A DNA stretch of 64,000 bases from NCBI RefSeq assembly GCF_002937115.1, contig NZ_NHRY01000260.1:62001-126000 (forward strand), given 5' to 3'. Shown here piece by piece: positions 53,864 to 64,000 of the stretch. The stretch comes from Rhodopila globiformis. Lineage in GTDB: Bacteria; Pseudomonadota; Alphaproteobacteria; Acetobacterales; Acetobacteraceae. The notes under the pieces were generated by a model, which was not told the origin of the DNA, did no database searches, and was given only the letters and a program-made list of their open reading frames with translations. The translations under genes and the position numbers were made by a program. How positions within the stretch are numbered: the stretch's first letter is position 1; each line of letters opens with the position of its first letter.

Positions 53864-56068
53864 CTACCCCCTGTCATGAGCCCGGTAGCGGCGATGATAC
53901 ATTCCCGCATCCGGCGAACCGGAGCGAAGATGCGCACGGGGATCAACTCTTGTCAGTACCGTTCCGATGACCCTGGCGCGGGAGTCGTACAGCACGTCCA
54001 GCGCGTGATGCAGCTCGGCCCGGCAGGTCCACCGCCAGCGCACGCACATCAGCGTGGCATCGGCCAGCGCCGCGACGATGCGGGCGTCGGTCACCACCTC
54101 GACCGGCGGCGCGTCGAGCAGCACAAGGTCGTATCTGGCACGGACGTCGGCCAGGAGCCGGCGCATGTCCTCCGACAGGAAGAAGCCCGCCACGTCCCCG
54201 CCCGGCTTGCCCGCCGGAATGACATGCATGCCGGTCAACGGATCGTTCTGGACCACGCTCTGCCAGTCGATCGTGCCGCGCAGGATGTCCAGCAGACCCG
54301 CGACCGGCCCGCGGGCGGAGGCAAGCTGCAGCACAGGCTGCCGGACATCGCACCCGACCGCCAGCACCCGCTCCCCGCTGAGCTGCGCCGATCGGCCGAG
54401 CGAAACGGTGAGGAGGGACTTGCCTTCGGCCGGACGCGCGGCCGTGACCGCCACCACCACCGGCCGATCGGCTGAGAGGGACAGGGCGGCGCGCACCGAG
54501 CGGATGTGCTCGGCGAAGGCGGTCAGCGGCCGCCGCGTGGCGTATTCGTCGATCGCCAGATGCCCGAGCGCCCGCCGGCCGACCTGCGGGATCGCGGCGT
54601 AGCAGGGCAGCCCGGTCATCGCCCGCAGTTCGTCGCCGCTGTGGATCGTGTCGTCGGTCAGGTGGAGGATATAGACCAGCAGCAGGCCGATGAAGACGCC
54701 CGCCGCGCTCGCCGCCGCCAGGATCGGGATTGTCTTCGGCGCACTGGGACGCTCGGGCGGGATCGCCTGGGAGATTTCGTGCGCTTCCGGGAACTCGATC
54801 CAGGTCTGGTGGGCGACCTGCTGCGTCCGGTCCAGCACCGACTGCAGCTGCGTTCGCGCGGCCTCCAGGTCGCGGTTCATGGCGTTCAGCGGGATCTGCT
54901 CGCGCGCTGCCCGCTCGGCGGCCGTTTCGGTATCCTGCAGCGCGGCTTCCAGCGACCGGACGCGTTCCGCCGCGGCGTGCTGGTCCGCCTCGATCGACGC
55001 CACCACCCGGGCGGTTTCCGCCGCCACCGCCCGCTGGCCTTCGGCAAGCTGGCGGTTCAGCCCCTGGACCTCGGGGTGCGCGCTGCCCAGGCGGCCCTGT
55101 ACGGCCTGGAGTTCTGCCGCCAGGCGCTCCTGCTGGGCGCGCAACTGCACGACCGACGGCGCCACCGCGGCCTGGGCGGCGGCCCCGCGCTGGCCGCGCG
55201 CCGCATCCAGCTTGCCGTCGGCGCCCGCCAGTTCGGCGCGCGCCGTGTCGAGCGCCTCCAGCAGGCGGGTGATCTGCTCGGTGTCGGTGCCGGCGTGGAT
55301 GCCCTGGCTCAGCGCGTGGCTGGCGCGGTACTGGGCGATCTTTTCCTCCGCCTGCCGCACGGTTTCGCGCAGCGTCCGTGCCTGGTCCTCGAACTGCCTC
55401 TTCACCTCGTCCACCTTGCGATGCCGATCGGCGTAGAGGCCCTTGATATAGGCGTCCATCGCGTTGTTGGCGCCGTTCGCGGCGACGATGGGATCGCCGG
55501 CGGTGAAGGTGACCTGCAGGACGTGGGAGAACTTCACCGGCGCGGCATGCAGGGCGGCCTGGACAGCCAGCAGCGTCAGCTCAATGCTGCGATTCCGGCT
55601 CGGCCCGACCGGGGTGACCGCCTCGTCGTCCTCCAGCCCGAGCAGAGCGGTCAGCGTGGCCCAGGCGCGATGCAATGGCCCCGGCGGTCGCAGCGAGGCG
55701 TTGAAGATCGAATCGGCAAACAGGTTGCCGCGTTCGGCGACACGCTGGGCAATGCGCAGGCTTTGCAGCACCTCGGCCTGGCTGGCCATCACAGCCTCGG
55801 TGATCGGCTCCTGCCGCGCCGCGTTCTGGTAGTCGCTGGCTTGGTAGATCAGTTCGCCGGTGGCGGTGTAGAGCGGGGTGACCTGCTGCAGGATCAGGCC
55901 GGCGCAGAGCGGGACCAGCAGGCTGGTCGCGAGCAGCGTCCAGCGGCGCTGACGAATGACCGCCAGGAATCCGGGCAGGCTGTCCTGCCATGCCCCGGGT
56001 GGGCCGTCCGGGCGGGACGGCCTGGCGACGGGCGCCTCGCTCCTGAGATCCGTTGGGCTGTCAGGCAT
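53864..56068 (-). CDS. Wzc-like chain-length determinant / tyrosine kinase
   Basis: A 734-aa two-part protein. Residues about 25-450 are a Wzz/GumC-type domain: first membrane helix about 42-62, long periplasmic coiled coil about 190-410, second helix about 450-470. Residues about 525-734 form a bacterial tyrosine kinase: Walker A RPAEGKS, A' region VLAVGCDVRQP, Walker B LVLLDAPP. It controls polysaccharide polymerisation and export. Differences from typical Wzc are GCDVRQP where D-x-D-L-R-x-P is usual, and only two tyrosines near the end (GMYHRRYRAHDRG) instead of a Tyr cluster. It is the first gene of the leftward operon; an AT-rich stretch around 56150-56170 may be its promoter. Confidence 0.9.
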   Translation of the reverse strand: MPDSPTDLRSEAPVARPSRPDGPPGAWQDSLPGFLAVIRQRRWTLLATSLLVPLCAGLILQQVTPLYTATGELIYQASDYQNAARQEPITEAVMASQAEVLQSLRIAQRVAERGNLFADSIFNASLRPPGPLHRAWATLTALLGLEDDEAVTPVGPSRNRSIELTLLAVQAALHAAPVKFSHVLQVTFTAGDPIVAANGANNAMDAYIKGLYADRHRKVDEVKRQFEDQARTLRETVRQAEEKIAQYRASHALSQGIHAGTDTEQITRLLEALDTARAELAGADGKLDAARGQRGAAAQAAVAPSVVQLRAQQERLAAELQAVQGRLGSAHPEVQGLNRQLAEGQRAVAAETARVVASIEADQHAAAERVRSLEAALQDTETAAERAAREQIPLNAMNRDLEAARTQLQSVLDRTQQVAHQTWIEFPEAHEISQAIPPERPSAPKTIPILAAASAAGVFIGLLLVYILHLTDDTIHSGDELRAMTGLPCYAAIPQVGRRALGHLAIDEYATRRPLTAFAEHIRSVRAALSLSADRPVVVAVTAARPAEGKSLLTVSLGRSAQLSGERVLAVGCDVRQPVLQLASARGPVAGLLDILRGTIDWQSVVQNDPLTGMHVIPAGKPGGDVAGFFLSEDMRRLLADVRARYDLVLLDAPPVEVVTDARIVAALADATLMCVRWRWTCRAELHHALDVLYDSRARVIGTVLTRVDPRAHLRSGSPDAGMYHRRYRAHDRG

Positions 56069-56209
56069 CCGCGGTGATCAGCCTTTGTTGCTCGCGGCCG
56101 GACGCCGCTGGTCCGCCGACGGGTGATGAAGACCATCGTGGTATCGCGGAAATGCTTAATATTTCGCTAACAGGACGCGGTCTTCACTGGCTCCGCTATG
56201 GCCAGGGCA

Positions 56210-56345
56210 CGGCCGTTGCTACCCCGTCATGGTGGGCGAAGAACCACCATCCACGCCTTTTGCCGATACCTGCACCGCAAGGCGTGGATGGCGGCCCGGA
56301 GCCTGTGCCCGGGCTTGTCCCGGGTAGCCGCCATGACGATGAGGA
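56210..56345. repeat. Interspersed palindromic repeat, copy F
   Basis: Contains a CATCCACGCC...GGCGTGGATG element (56248-56290) that is the inverted counterpart of the one at 44605-44646, then CCCGGGCTTGTCCCGGG at about 56308-56324 and a CGCCATGACG end. It lies between the Wzc-like gene and kup; the rest of 56069-56455 shows no gene. Confidence 0.7.
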
Positions 56346-56455
56346 CAGGCCACCTGTGCGTCCCAACCGACCTGCGGTCTGCTGTAGCGCCTACCCGCCC
56401 AGACACGACGGCGGGGAGACGACCTCGCGCCGCTGCCGACCGCCTTGTCCCGCCC

Positions 56456-58366
56456 TTACAGCGCGATCTGCTGCCCGACCTCCAGGAAGCGCTCCGCTGG
56501 CAGGTCGAAACGATCCGGCGCCCGCACTGCGTTGCGGTACATCACCGCGAACAGCATCCGCCGCCATCCCGGCAGCCGCGGCCGATCGGCCTTGCGCACC
56601 ACCTCGTCCTGCGCGGCGAAATACACGGCGTCGTCAAGCTTGAGCGGGCAGCCTTGCTCCCGCGCGCAGGCCAGCGCCGCCGCGAGATTTGGTATCTCGA
56701 CGAAACCGAACCGCACGGTGACATGCCAGAAATCGTCGCCGAGCCGCTTTATCTCGGCCCGCTGCGACAGCGGAACGCGCGGATATTCCTCGAACCGCAC
56801 GGTCAACGTGACCACGATTTCCTGCAACGCCTTGATCTGGGCGACATGCCTGACCAGCACCGGGGGTACCACGTTGTCGCTGCGGCTGAGGAACACGGCC
56901 GTACCGGGCACGCGTGCGATCCTGCCCGTCTTCAGGTCCGCCAGGAATGCCGCTGCCGACTCGGGCTGATTCACCGGCGAGCGATGCACCGCCTCCATGC
57001 CGCGCCGCCACGTGGTCATGACGAGGAACAGCAGCCCGCCAAACAGCAGCGGAATCCAGCCGCCCTCGCGCAGCTTCAGCAGGTTGGCGCCGAAGAAGGC
57101 CAGGTCGATCGCCAGGAACACGCCGCTGAGCAGCAGCGCCAGCGGCGCCGGCCAGCGCCAGACGTCGCGCATCGCATTGAACAGCAGGGCCGTGGTCAGC
57201 AGCATGGTGGTGGAGACGGCGGTGCCGTACGCCCCGGCAAGCCGTTCGGAGCTGCCGAACGTGAAGGCGAGGGCCAGGGTGCAGACCATCATGGTCCAGT
57301 TCACCACCGGCACGTAGATCTGGCCGTACTCCTGATCCGAGGTCTGGCGGATGTTCAGCCCGGGAAACCAGCCGAGCTGCATCGCCTGCCGGGTCAGCGA
57401 AAACACCCCGGTGATGATCGCCTGGCTGGCGATGATCGTCGCGCCGGTCGCCAGCACCACCAGTGGCACGACCGCCCAGACGGGGGCCAGCCGGAAGAAC
57501 GGATTGCCCTGCAGGCCGGGGTCCGCCAGCAGCAGCGCGGTCTGGCCGGCGTAGCACAGCAGCAGCGCCGGCAGCACGATCCCGTACCACGACGCCCGGA
57601 TCGGCTTCCGCCCGATGTGGCCCATGTCGGCATACAGCGCCTCGCCGCCGGTGATCGCCAGGAACACGCCGCCCAGGACGATGAAGCTGTGCCAGCCATG
57701 CGCGACCATCACCTGGATCGCCAGCCGTGGGTCGAGTGCCCGGGCCACCTCCGGATGGCGCAGCACGCTGAGCAGGCCGAGCGCGCCGATGACCACGAAC
57801 CACAGCAGCATGACCGGGCCGAAGACGCGGCCGATGCTGGCCGTCCCACGCACCTGGCCGCTGAACAACAGCAGCAGGACCACCAGAGCAGCCGGCAGCA
57901 CGTAGGGCTTCAGCGCGCCGGTCGCCACGCTGACGCCCTCCAGCGCGCTCAGCACCGAGATCGCCGGCGTGATGATCCCGTCGCCGTAGATCAGCGCCGC
58001 GCCGAACAGGCCTGCGGGCACCAGCACCACCGCCGCCCGCCCGGCCGATCGGCTGACCAGGGCCATCAGCGCCAGGATGCCGCCTTCGCCGTGGTTGTCG
58101 GCCCGCATGACGAAGATGCTGTACTTGATGGAAACCGTGATGATCAGCGCCCAGACGACCAGCGACAGCAACCCGAGCGCATCCGCGGCGGACGGACGGC
58201 CGCCAACGGAGCCGACGATCGTCTGGTAGGTGTAGAGCGGGCTGGTGCCCAGGTCGCCATAGACGATCCCCAGCGCCGCCAGCCCGCCCGCCACCGTCAC
58301 CGGCCGATCGGCCGGTGACGTCTGGGGAGGCGCCTGAGTCGGGCCGGGGGCGGCAGGACGGTCCAT
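56456..58366 (-). CDS. kup: KUP-family potassium uptake protein
   Basis: A 636-aa transporter (E. coli Kup is 622 aa) with twelve hydrophobic helices. The signature GIVYGDLGTSPLYTYQTIVG lies in helix 1; also seen are RADNHGEGGILALMAL, GDGIITPAISVLSALEGV, FLAITGGEALYADMGHIGRK and the C-terminal soluble domain. It imports potassium, probably with protons. Together with kdpFABCD it gives the organism a low-affinity constitutive and a high-affinity inducible system. The start at 58366 is preferred over an ATG 19 codons upstream because AAGG lies nearby and the leader matches family length. Confidence 0.95.
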   Translation of the reverse strand: MDRPAAPGPTQAPPQTSPADRPVTVAGGLAALGIVYGDLGTSPLYTYQTIVGSVGGRPSAADALGLLSLVVWALIITVSIKYSIFVMRADNHGEGGILALMALVSRSAGRAAVVLVPAGLFGAALIYGDGIITPAISVLSALEGVSVATGALKPYVLPAALVVLLLLFSGQVRGTASIGRVFGPVMLLWFVVIGALGLLSVLRHPEVARALDPRLAIQVMVAHGWHSFIVLGGVFLAITGGEALYADMGHIGRKPIRASWYGIVLPALLLCYAGQTALLLADPGLQGNPFFRLAPVWAVVPLVVLATGATIIASQAIITGVFSLTRQAMQLGWFPGLNIRQTSDQEYGQIYVPVVNWTMMVCTLALAFTFGSSERLAGAYGTAVSTTMLLTTALLFNAMRDVWRWPAPLALLLSGVFLAIDLAFFGANLLKLREGGWIPLLFGGLLFLVMTTWRRGMEAVHRSPVNQPESAAAFLADLKTGRIARVPGTAVFLSRSDNVVPPVLVRHVAQIKALQEIVVTLTVRFEEYPRVPLSQRAEIKRLGDDFWHVTVRFGFVEIPNLAAALACAREQGCPLKLDDAVYFAAQDEVVRKADRPRLPGWRRMLFAVMYRNAVRAPDRFDLPAERFLEVGQQIAL

Positions 58367-58424
58367 GCTGGTGTGGCCTTTGCTTGATGGGGGGCTACGT
58401 GATGGGCGGCACGAATGGTACACC

Positions 58425-58520
58425 CGTCATGGCGGCCGAAGGGACGGCCATCCGCACCTTGCCACGTTGATGCAGACGCAGGCTTGGATGCGGGTCCTGC
58501 CCCCGGCATGACGATGAGAG
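58425..58520. repeat. Degenerate interspersed repeat, copy G
   Basis: A shorter, diverged member (CCCGTCATGGCGGCCGAAGG then GGCCATCCGCACCTTGCC, later CCCCCGGCATGACGATGAGA) just upstream of kup. The palindrome is imperfect. It lies in the 191-base gap between the kup start and the end of the thioredoxin-domain gene. Confidence 0.55.
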
Positions 58521-58557
58521 GCCGGTGCCAACGTATCGGAACTTCAGGCACCAGATA

Positions 58558-60582
<2,025 letters not shown>

Positions 60583-60696
60583 GGTGGAGTCCTTGGTTGC
60601 TGCCTGCGGTACATAAGGCGTTGCCGGGCAGATCACAGGCCGCCGGCGTGGTGGCGGATTCACCAAATGTTAAGCCTCTGCGGCCATCATCAGCCA

Positions 60697-61080
60697 ATGC
60701 CGATCGGCCGCCGGAGAGATGTGACTGCCTATGCCAGCGGCCTGGCCGCCGAGGAGATCGCATGCGCGGCGCTGCGGGACGACGGCTGGACCATCCTGGC
60801 CCGGCGTGTCCGCACCAAGGCCGGCGAGGTCGACGCCGTGGCGGAAAAGGCCGGCATCCTTGCGATCATAGAAGTGAAGTCCCGCCCCACCCTGGCCGAG
60901 GCCGCGGTGGCGCTGGGTGTCCGGCAGCAGAACCGGCTGCTGGCAGCCTGCGAGATCATCCTGGGCGAGCATCCGGACTGGGGCGTCAATGGCGTCCGCT
61001 TCGATATCCTGCTGGTGGACGCCGCCGGCCGGGTGCGGCGGATCGCCGATGCGTTCCGGCTGGGCGACCTGCCGGGGTGA
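60697..61080 (+). CDS. YraN/UPF0102-family nuclease-like protein
   Basis: A 127-aa protein with the UPF0102 pattern GLAAEEIACAALRDDGW, then the restriction-endonuclease-like core GEVDAVAEKAGILAIIEVKS (Glu/Asp...Glu-x-Lys), and VRFDILLVD near the end. YraN proteins resemble Holliday-junction-resolvase folds, and a DNA repair or processing role is suspected. It is divergent from the DUF255 gene by 114 bases. The ATG at 60697 gives the usual length; a GTG at 60721 is possible. Confidence 0.9.
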   Translation: MPIGRRRDVTAYASGLAAEEIACAALRDDGWTILARRVRTKAGEVDAVAEKAGILAIIEVKSRPTLAEAAVALGVRQQNRLLAACEIILGEHPDWGVNGVRFDILLVDAAGRVRRIADAFRLGDLPG

Positions 61081-61124
61081 AGGCCATGCGTATCAGGATA
61101 GGGCGTCCGGCGGAGCAAGGGCTT

Positions 61125-61500
61125 CTCCGTATCGTCATGGCCGGGCGTGTCCCGGCCATCTGCGCTTCGACGGTGGGGGGTGGATGGCCGGGACACGCCC
61201 TACGGGATGCACAGATCTCGGAAACGGTCCGCCGCTGCGTTTCCCTTTCGTCATGGCCCGGCTTGTCCGGGCCACCTATTCCAGCACTCGTGCCGCGACA
61301 GGTGGCCCGGACAAGCCGGGCCATGACGATGGGGGAACGCTCTTGGCGCTTGGCGCCCAGGCAAGCACTTGATTTTACGGTCATTTCCCACTCGTTTCCA
61401 GGATGTGTGCATTGCGTAGGGACACGCCCGGCCATGACGGAGAGAGAATGGCCGCGGCGCCAAATCCTTCCCAGGCCGTCGTCTTATCCTGATACCCATA
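61125..61500. repeat. Interspersed palindromic repeat block, copy H
   Basis: Nearly a duplicate of the block between kdpB and kdpC. It begins with GGCCGGGCGTGTCCCGGCC (about 61139-61157) and its reverse complement (about 61182-61200), then CGGAAACGGTCCGCCGCTGC, a second palindrome with arms about 61248-61276 and 61299-61327, a shared tail (GCACTTGATTTTACGGTCAT), and a final half-arm about 61418-61437. It occupies the gap between yraN and the DUF3108 gene. Confidence 0.88.
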
Positions 61501-61550
61501 AGGGTGAGCCCCGGGTGTGTCGGCCTGTGCGCATCGGGCGGAAGACCGCC

Positions 61551-62360
61551 CTACCCGCTCCCGCGGGCGAGCGCCGCATCCCGGCTTTTCCTGACCCCGG
61601 TCAGTTCCATCGTGGCGTCGCCGAACCAGCGGGTTTCGAAACTCATGCGCACCGGTATCGGCGGCCCGCCGGCCACCACCGGCGCAAGCCAGGCCGAGCC
61701 GTGCAGCGGTTTCGCCTCACGCGCGCGATTGCCGTCGATCTTGAAGCCCGCGACCATGTGCCCGGAGAAGCTGCAATGCAGCGCGCTACCGGAGAAATCC
61801 GACCGCCGGCTGGGCGCCAGTTCCTCCTGGCCGACGGTGTGCGCCTCGATTTCGACCGCGCGCCGCCCGTCGTAGGTGCGCACCGTGGCATCACAACGGC
61901 CGGTGCTGCCGACGGAACGGATCAGCTCCATCAGCGCGCTGAGTATGTCGATCGAATTGCTTTGCAGGGTCTCCGGAACCGGCTCGCGCGGGTCGTCGTC
62001 GGTCGGCAGGAGCCGGCGCACCCTGGGTTGCCCATGCTCATAGGCGATATCGGTCAGGCGCTCCCGGCCATGCCAGGTGCCCTGGCCGACGAAATGGTTC
62101 GGCATGGGCCTCATTCCGTACCAGACGCCCTGCACCTCGTAGTACTGGTGCCCGTGGAAAAGGAACCCGGCCATGCCGGTCGTGCGATAGGCGAGGTCCA
62201 TGCTGTAATCCCGCGGCCCCATGCTGACGCCGGCCTCGACATGGGCGATCTCCAGGCCGGCGGCATACGTGGCGTAGCTGGCATGGACGGCAGGCGGCGC
62301 CTGCCCCAGCGCCGCGGACGGCAACAACAGACCGATCAGGAATACGACGCCCCGCCTCAT
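61551..62360 (-). CDS. DUF3108 exported protein
   Basis: A 269-aa protein with a signal peptide (MRRGVVFLIGLLLPSAALGQ) and a DUF3108 domain: YRTTGMAGFLFHGHQYYEVQ, SNSIDILSALMELIRSVGST, GRRAVEIEAHTVGQEEL, MSFETRWFGDATMELTG. Members are predicted periplasmic beta-rich proteins of unknown function, common in this bacterial group. It lies 50 bases downstream of motA on the same strand, without sign of a joint role. The upstream frame continues far beyond the Met but has no homology. Confidence 0.85.
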   Translation of the reverse strand: MRRGVVFLIGLLLPSAALGQAPPAVHASYATYAAGLEIAHVEAGVSMGPRDYSMDLAYRTTGMAGFLFHGHQYYEVQGVWYGMRPMPNHFVGQGTWHGRERLTDIAYEHGQPRVRRLLPTDDDPREPVPETLQSNSIDILSALMELIRSVGSTGRCDATVRTYDGRRAVEIEAHTVGQEELAPSRRSDFSGSALHCSFSGHMVAGFKIDGNRAREAKPLHGSAWLAPVVAGGPPIPVRMSFETRWFGDATMELTGVRKSRDAALARGSG

Positions 62361-62410
62361 TGAATGCGACTGTATGCAGGCTTGCGACGGACGCAAGGGT
62401 CCGCGGGTCA

Positions 62411-63274
62411 CTATATGTCGAGCGCCTGCAGGGCCTCCTCCAGTTCCTGGAAGCTGGGCATGTGTTCGTTCGGCACCATCTTGCGGCCGGATTCGACGCT
62501 GACCTGCGGCGCGTTGCCGTGCAGGTGCGTCACCAGCACGGCGCGGATGACCTCCAGGTACTTGGACTCCTCCTCCGCGATGCCCTTCATCCGGGTCGCG
62601 AACGGGCCGACGATGCCATAGGCCAGCAGCACGCCGAGGAAGGTTCCGGTCAGCGCGCCGCCGATCATCGCACCCAGGATGGCGGGGGGCTGGTCGATGT
62701 GGGACATGGTCTTGATCACGCCCAGCACCGCCGCGACGATCCCCAGCGCCGGCAGCCCGTCCGACATGGTCTGCAAGGCGTGCGACGGGTGCAATTCCTC
62801 GGCCAGGGTCTTGCGCAGTTCCCGGCCCATCACGTCCTCGATCTGGTTGGGATCGTCTGCGTTCATCCCGACCATGCGCAGATAGTCGCACATGATCGTG
62901 CTGGCGTGGTGGTTGGCGAGGATCTTGGGAAACCGCTGGAACGCCTTGCTGTCCGCGGGTTTCTCGATATGCGGCTCGAGCGCCATGGCGCCCTTGGTGC
63001 TGGCCAGCCGGACCAGGAAGTACAGCAGGCTCAGCAGCTCGATGTAGTCCGCTTTGCGGAACGCCGCGCCCTTGATCGCCTTGCTCAGCCCGCCCAGCGT
63101 GTGCTTCACGTCGTGCAGGCTGTTCGACATGATGAAACCGCTGATCGCGGCGCCGCCGATGGTCCACATCTCGAACGGCACGGCCTCGATCAGCGGCGCC
63201 ATGCTGCCGCCCGAGGCCAGGTAGCTGCCGAATACGCAGATGAACAGGAAGACCAGGCCGCCGATGGTCAGCAT
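62411..63274 (-). CDS. motA: Flagellar motor stator protein MotA
   Basis: A 287-aa protein, the family length. Four membrane helices: two at the N-terminus (LTIGGLVFLFICVFGSYLAS; MWTIGGAAISGFIMS), two in the C-terminal half (LPALGIVAAVLGVIKTMSHI; GALTGTFLGVLLAYGIVGPF). The cytoplasmic loop holds charged residues that contact FliG (ELRKTLAEELHPSHALQTMS), and the signature GTFLGVLLAYGIVGP is canonical. With MotB it forms the proton channel that drives the flagellum. It starts 22 bases after motB. The ATG at 63274 has no strong ribosome site. Confidence 0.95.
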   Translation of the reverse strand: MLTIGGLVFLFICVFGSYLASGGSMAPLIEAVPFEMWTIGGAAISGFIMSNSLHDVKHTLGGLSKAIKGAAFRKADYIELLSLLYFLVRLASTKGAMALEPHIEKPADSKAFQRFPKILANHHASTIMCDYLRMVGMNADDPNQIEDVMGRELRKTLAEELHPSHALQTMSDGLPALGIVAAVLGVIKTMSHIDQPPAILGAMIGGALTGTFLGVLLAYGIVGPFATRMKGIAEEESKYLEVIRAVLVTHLHGNAPQVSVESGRKMVPNEHMPSFQELEEALQALDI

Positions 63275-63296
63275 GGCGCGGGTCCGGGGCGCGGGC

Positions 63297-64000
63297 CTAA
63301 GGCCCGGCCGGCTGTGTCCCTGCCGTAGCCGCCGGAGCCTCCGGTGCCGCCGCCTGCGGCATCTGGCGCAGCACGAGGATGGCGATGCGCCGGTTCGCCG
63401 CGGCCAGCGGGTCGTTGGGCAGCAGCGGCTCGCGGTCCGCCAGTCCGGTGACCGACCGTATCCGCGATTCCGGCAGCCCGTCATCCACCAGCAGGCGGCG
63501 CGTGGCGTTGGCCCGCTCGGCCGACAGTTCCCAGTTGGTCCGGTCCGGCCCCGGGAACGGGGCCGCGTCCGTGTGCCCGGCGATCGAAATCGGCTGGCTG
63601 AGCTTCAGCAGGACCGGCACGATCTTCTGCAGCAGCAGCCGTGCCCGCTCGTTCGGCGCGGACGAGCCGGTGGGGAACATCGGCAGCTTGACCTCGTCCA
63701 TGATCTGGATCCGCAGCCCCTCGGGTGTCATGTCGATCGCCAGTTGCTTTGCCAGCACCGCCAGGGCGGGATCGCTGCGCACGGCATCCCTGATCTGCTG
63801 CGCCGCCTGCTCGAACGCGGCTTTCTCCAGGCGTTCCCGTTCGGCTTCCTGCTCCGCCGGCGTCTGGTAACGCCGATCGGCCGCGCCATCGGGTTGCCCA
63901 GCTGGGGAGGCGGGCTGGTCCGCAGCCTGGCGCTGGGCTGCCGACCCGGCCATCCGTGCGGCACCGTCCTCGGCGGCCAGGTCTTCGGCGGCCAGGTCTT
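63297..64000 (-). CDS. motB: Flagellar motor protein MotB, C-terminal part
   Basis: The window holds the last part of MotB; the frame stays open to the right edge, so the N-terminal membrane helix with the proton-carrying Asp is outside. Seen are an Ala/Gln-rich linker, a charged helix, and an OmpA-like peptidoglycan-binding domain (VKLPMFPTGSSAPNERARLL, ISIAGHTDAAPFPG, NWELSAERANATRRLLVDDG, NRRIAILVLR). At the edge a 15-base sequence coding Asp-Leu-Ala-Ala-Glu is repeated in tandem. The protein anchors the stator to the cell wall. The gene order here is motB then motA, the reverse of the common order. Confidence 0.93.
   Translation of the reverse strand, partial: DLAAEDLAAEDGAARMAGSAAQRQAADQPASPAGQPDGAADRRYQTPAEQEAERERLEKAAFEQAAQQIRDAVRSDPALAVLAKQLAIDMTPEGLRIQIMDEVKLPMFPTGSSAPNERARLLLQKIVPVLLKLSQPISIAGHTDAAPFPGPDRTNWELSAERANATRRLLVDDGLPESRIRSVTGLADREPLLPNDPLAAANRRIAILVLRQMPQAAAPEAPAATAGTQPAGP

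Overview
The window is about 64 kb of GC-rich, densely coded chromosomal DNA with strong G/C third-position bias, Shine-Dalgarno-led genes and many ATGA/GTGA gene overlaps. No rRNA, tRNA, CRISPR array, integrase or complete insertion sequence was recognised. The gene set (kdpFABCD with a small extra peptide, a lanthanide-type PQQ alcohol dehydrogenase with a XoxJ-like protein, a DUF3108 protein, a CapA remnant, motB/motA) and the repeated GGCCGGGCGTGTCCCGGCC palindromes suggest an alphaproteobacterium, most likely of the Acetobacteraceae type. That placement is inference from gene content; there is no marker rRNA in the window.

Layout. 0.3-5.6 kb: secreted cupin protein, Crp/Fnr-family regulator, large hybrid histidine kinase. 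6.0-13.8 kb: kdp potassium-pump operon (small peptide, kdpF, kdpA, kdpB, repeat block, kdpC, kdpD) with no kdpE. 13.9-15.3 kb: MerA-like flavin oxidoreductase. 15.6-24.3 kb: an alcohol-oxidation island consisting of a FIST sensor protein, hybrid kinase, LuxR-type response regulator, XoxF/ExaA-like PQQ dehydrogenase with the lanthanide Asp, a XoxJ-cytochrome c fusion, aldehyde dehydrogenase, DUF779 protein and cytochrome c. 24.3-29.8 kb: sorbosone-dehydrogenase-like protein, MetE-like protein, MFS exporter, methyltransferase. 29.9-32.1 kb: MmyB-like regulator, a 68-aa double-glycine-leader peptide behind a perfect CRP-type site, a PEBP-family protein and a decayed capA. 32.4-36.4 kb: HxlR regulator with two matched palindromes, EmrAB-like pump and SDR. 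36.5-49.9 kb: MscS channel, luciferase-like oxidoreductase, hemerythrin/phasin-like protein, CHASE3 hybrid kinase, CYTH-CHAD protein, GT39-like glycosyltransferase, FAD oxidoreductase. 50.2-56.1 kb: leftward exopolysaccharide operon (wzc-like, galE, membrane protein, flippase). 56.4-64.0 kb: Kup transporter, thioredoxin-domain protein, YraN, DUF3108 protein, motA and partial motB.

How parts work together. The alcohol island reads as a complete periplasmic oxidation chain plus its own signal-transduction set: alcohol is oxidised by the PQQ enzyme, electrons pass to c-type cytochromes, and the aldehyde is handled by the cytoplasmic dehydrogenase. The FIST-kinase-LuxR trio resembles the set near exaA in pseudomonads. 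Potassium uptake is covered twice (Kdp, Kup), with an MscS channel as a release valve.

The most unusual items are the double-glycine peptide with its CRP-type operator, the XoxJ-cytochrome fusion, the interspersed palindromic repeat that also sits in frame inside a membrane-protein gene, paired operators in front of hxlR, and a 10-bp palindrome GCCGATCGGC seen at least 13 times.
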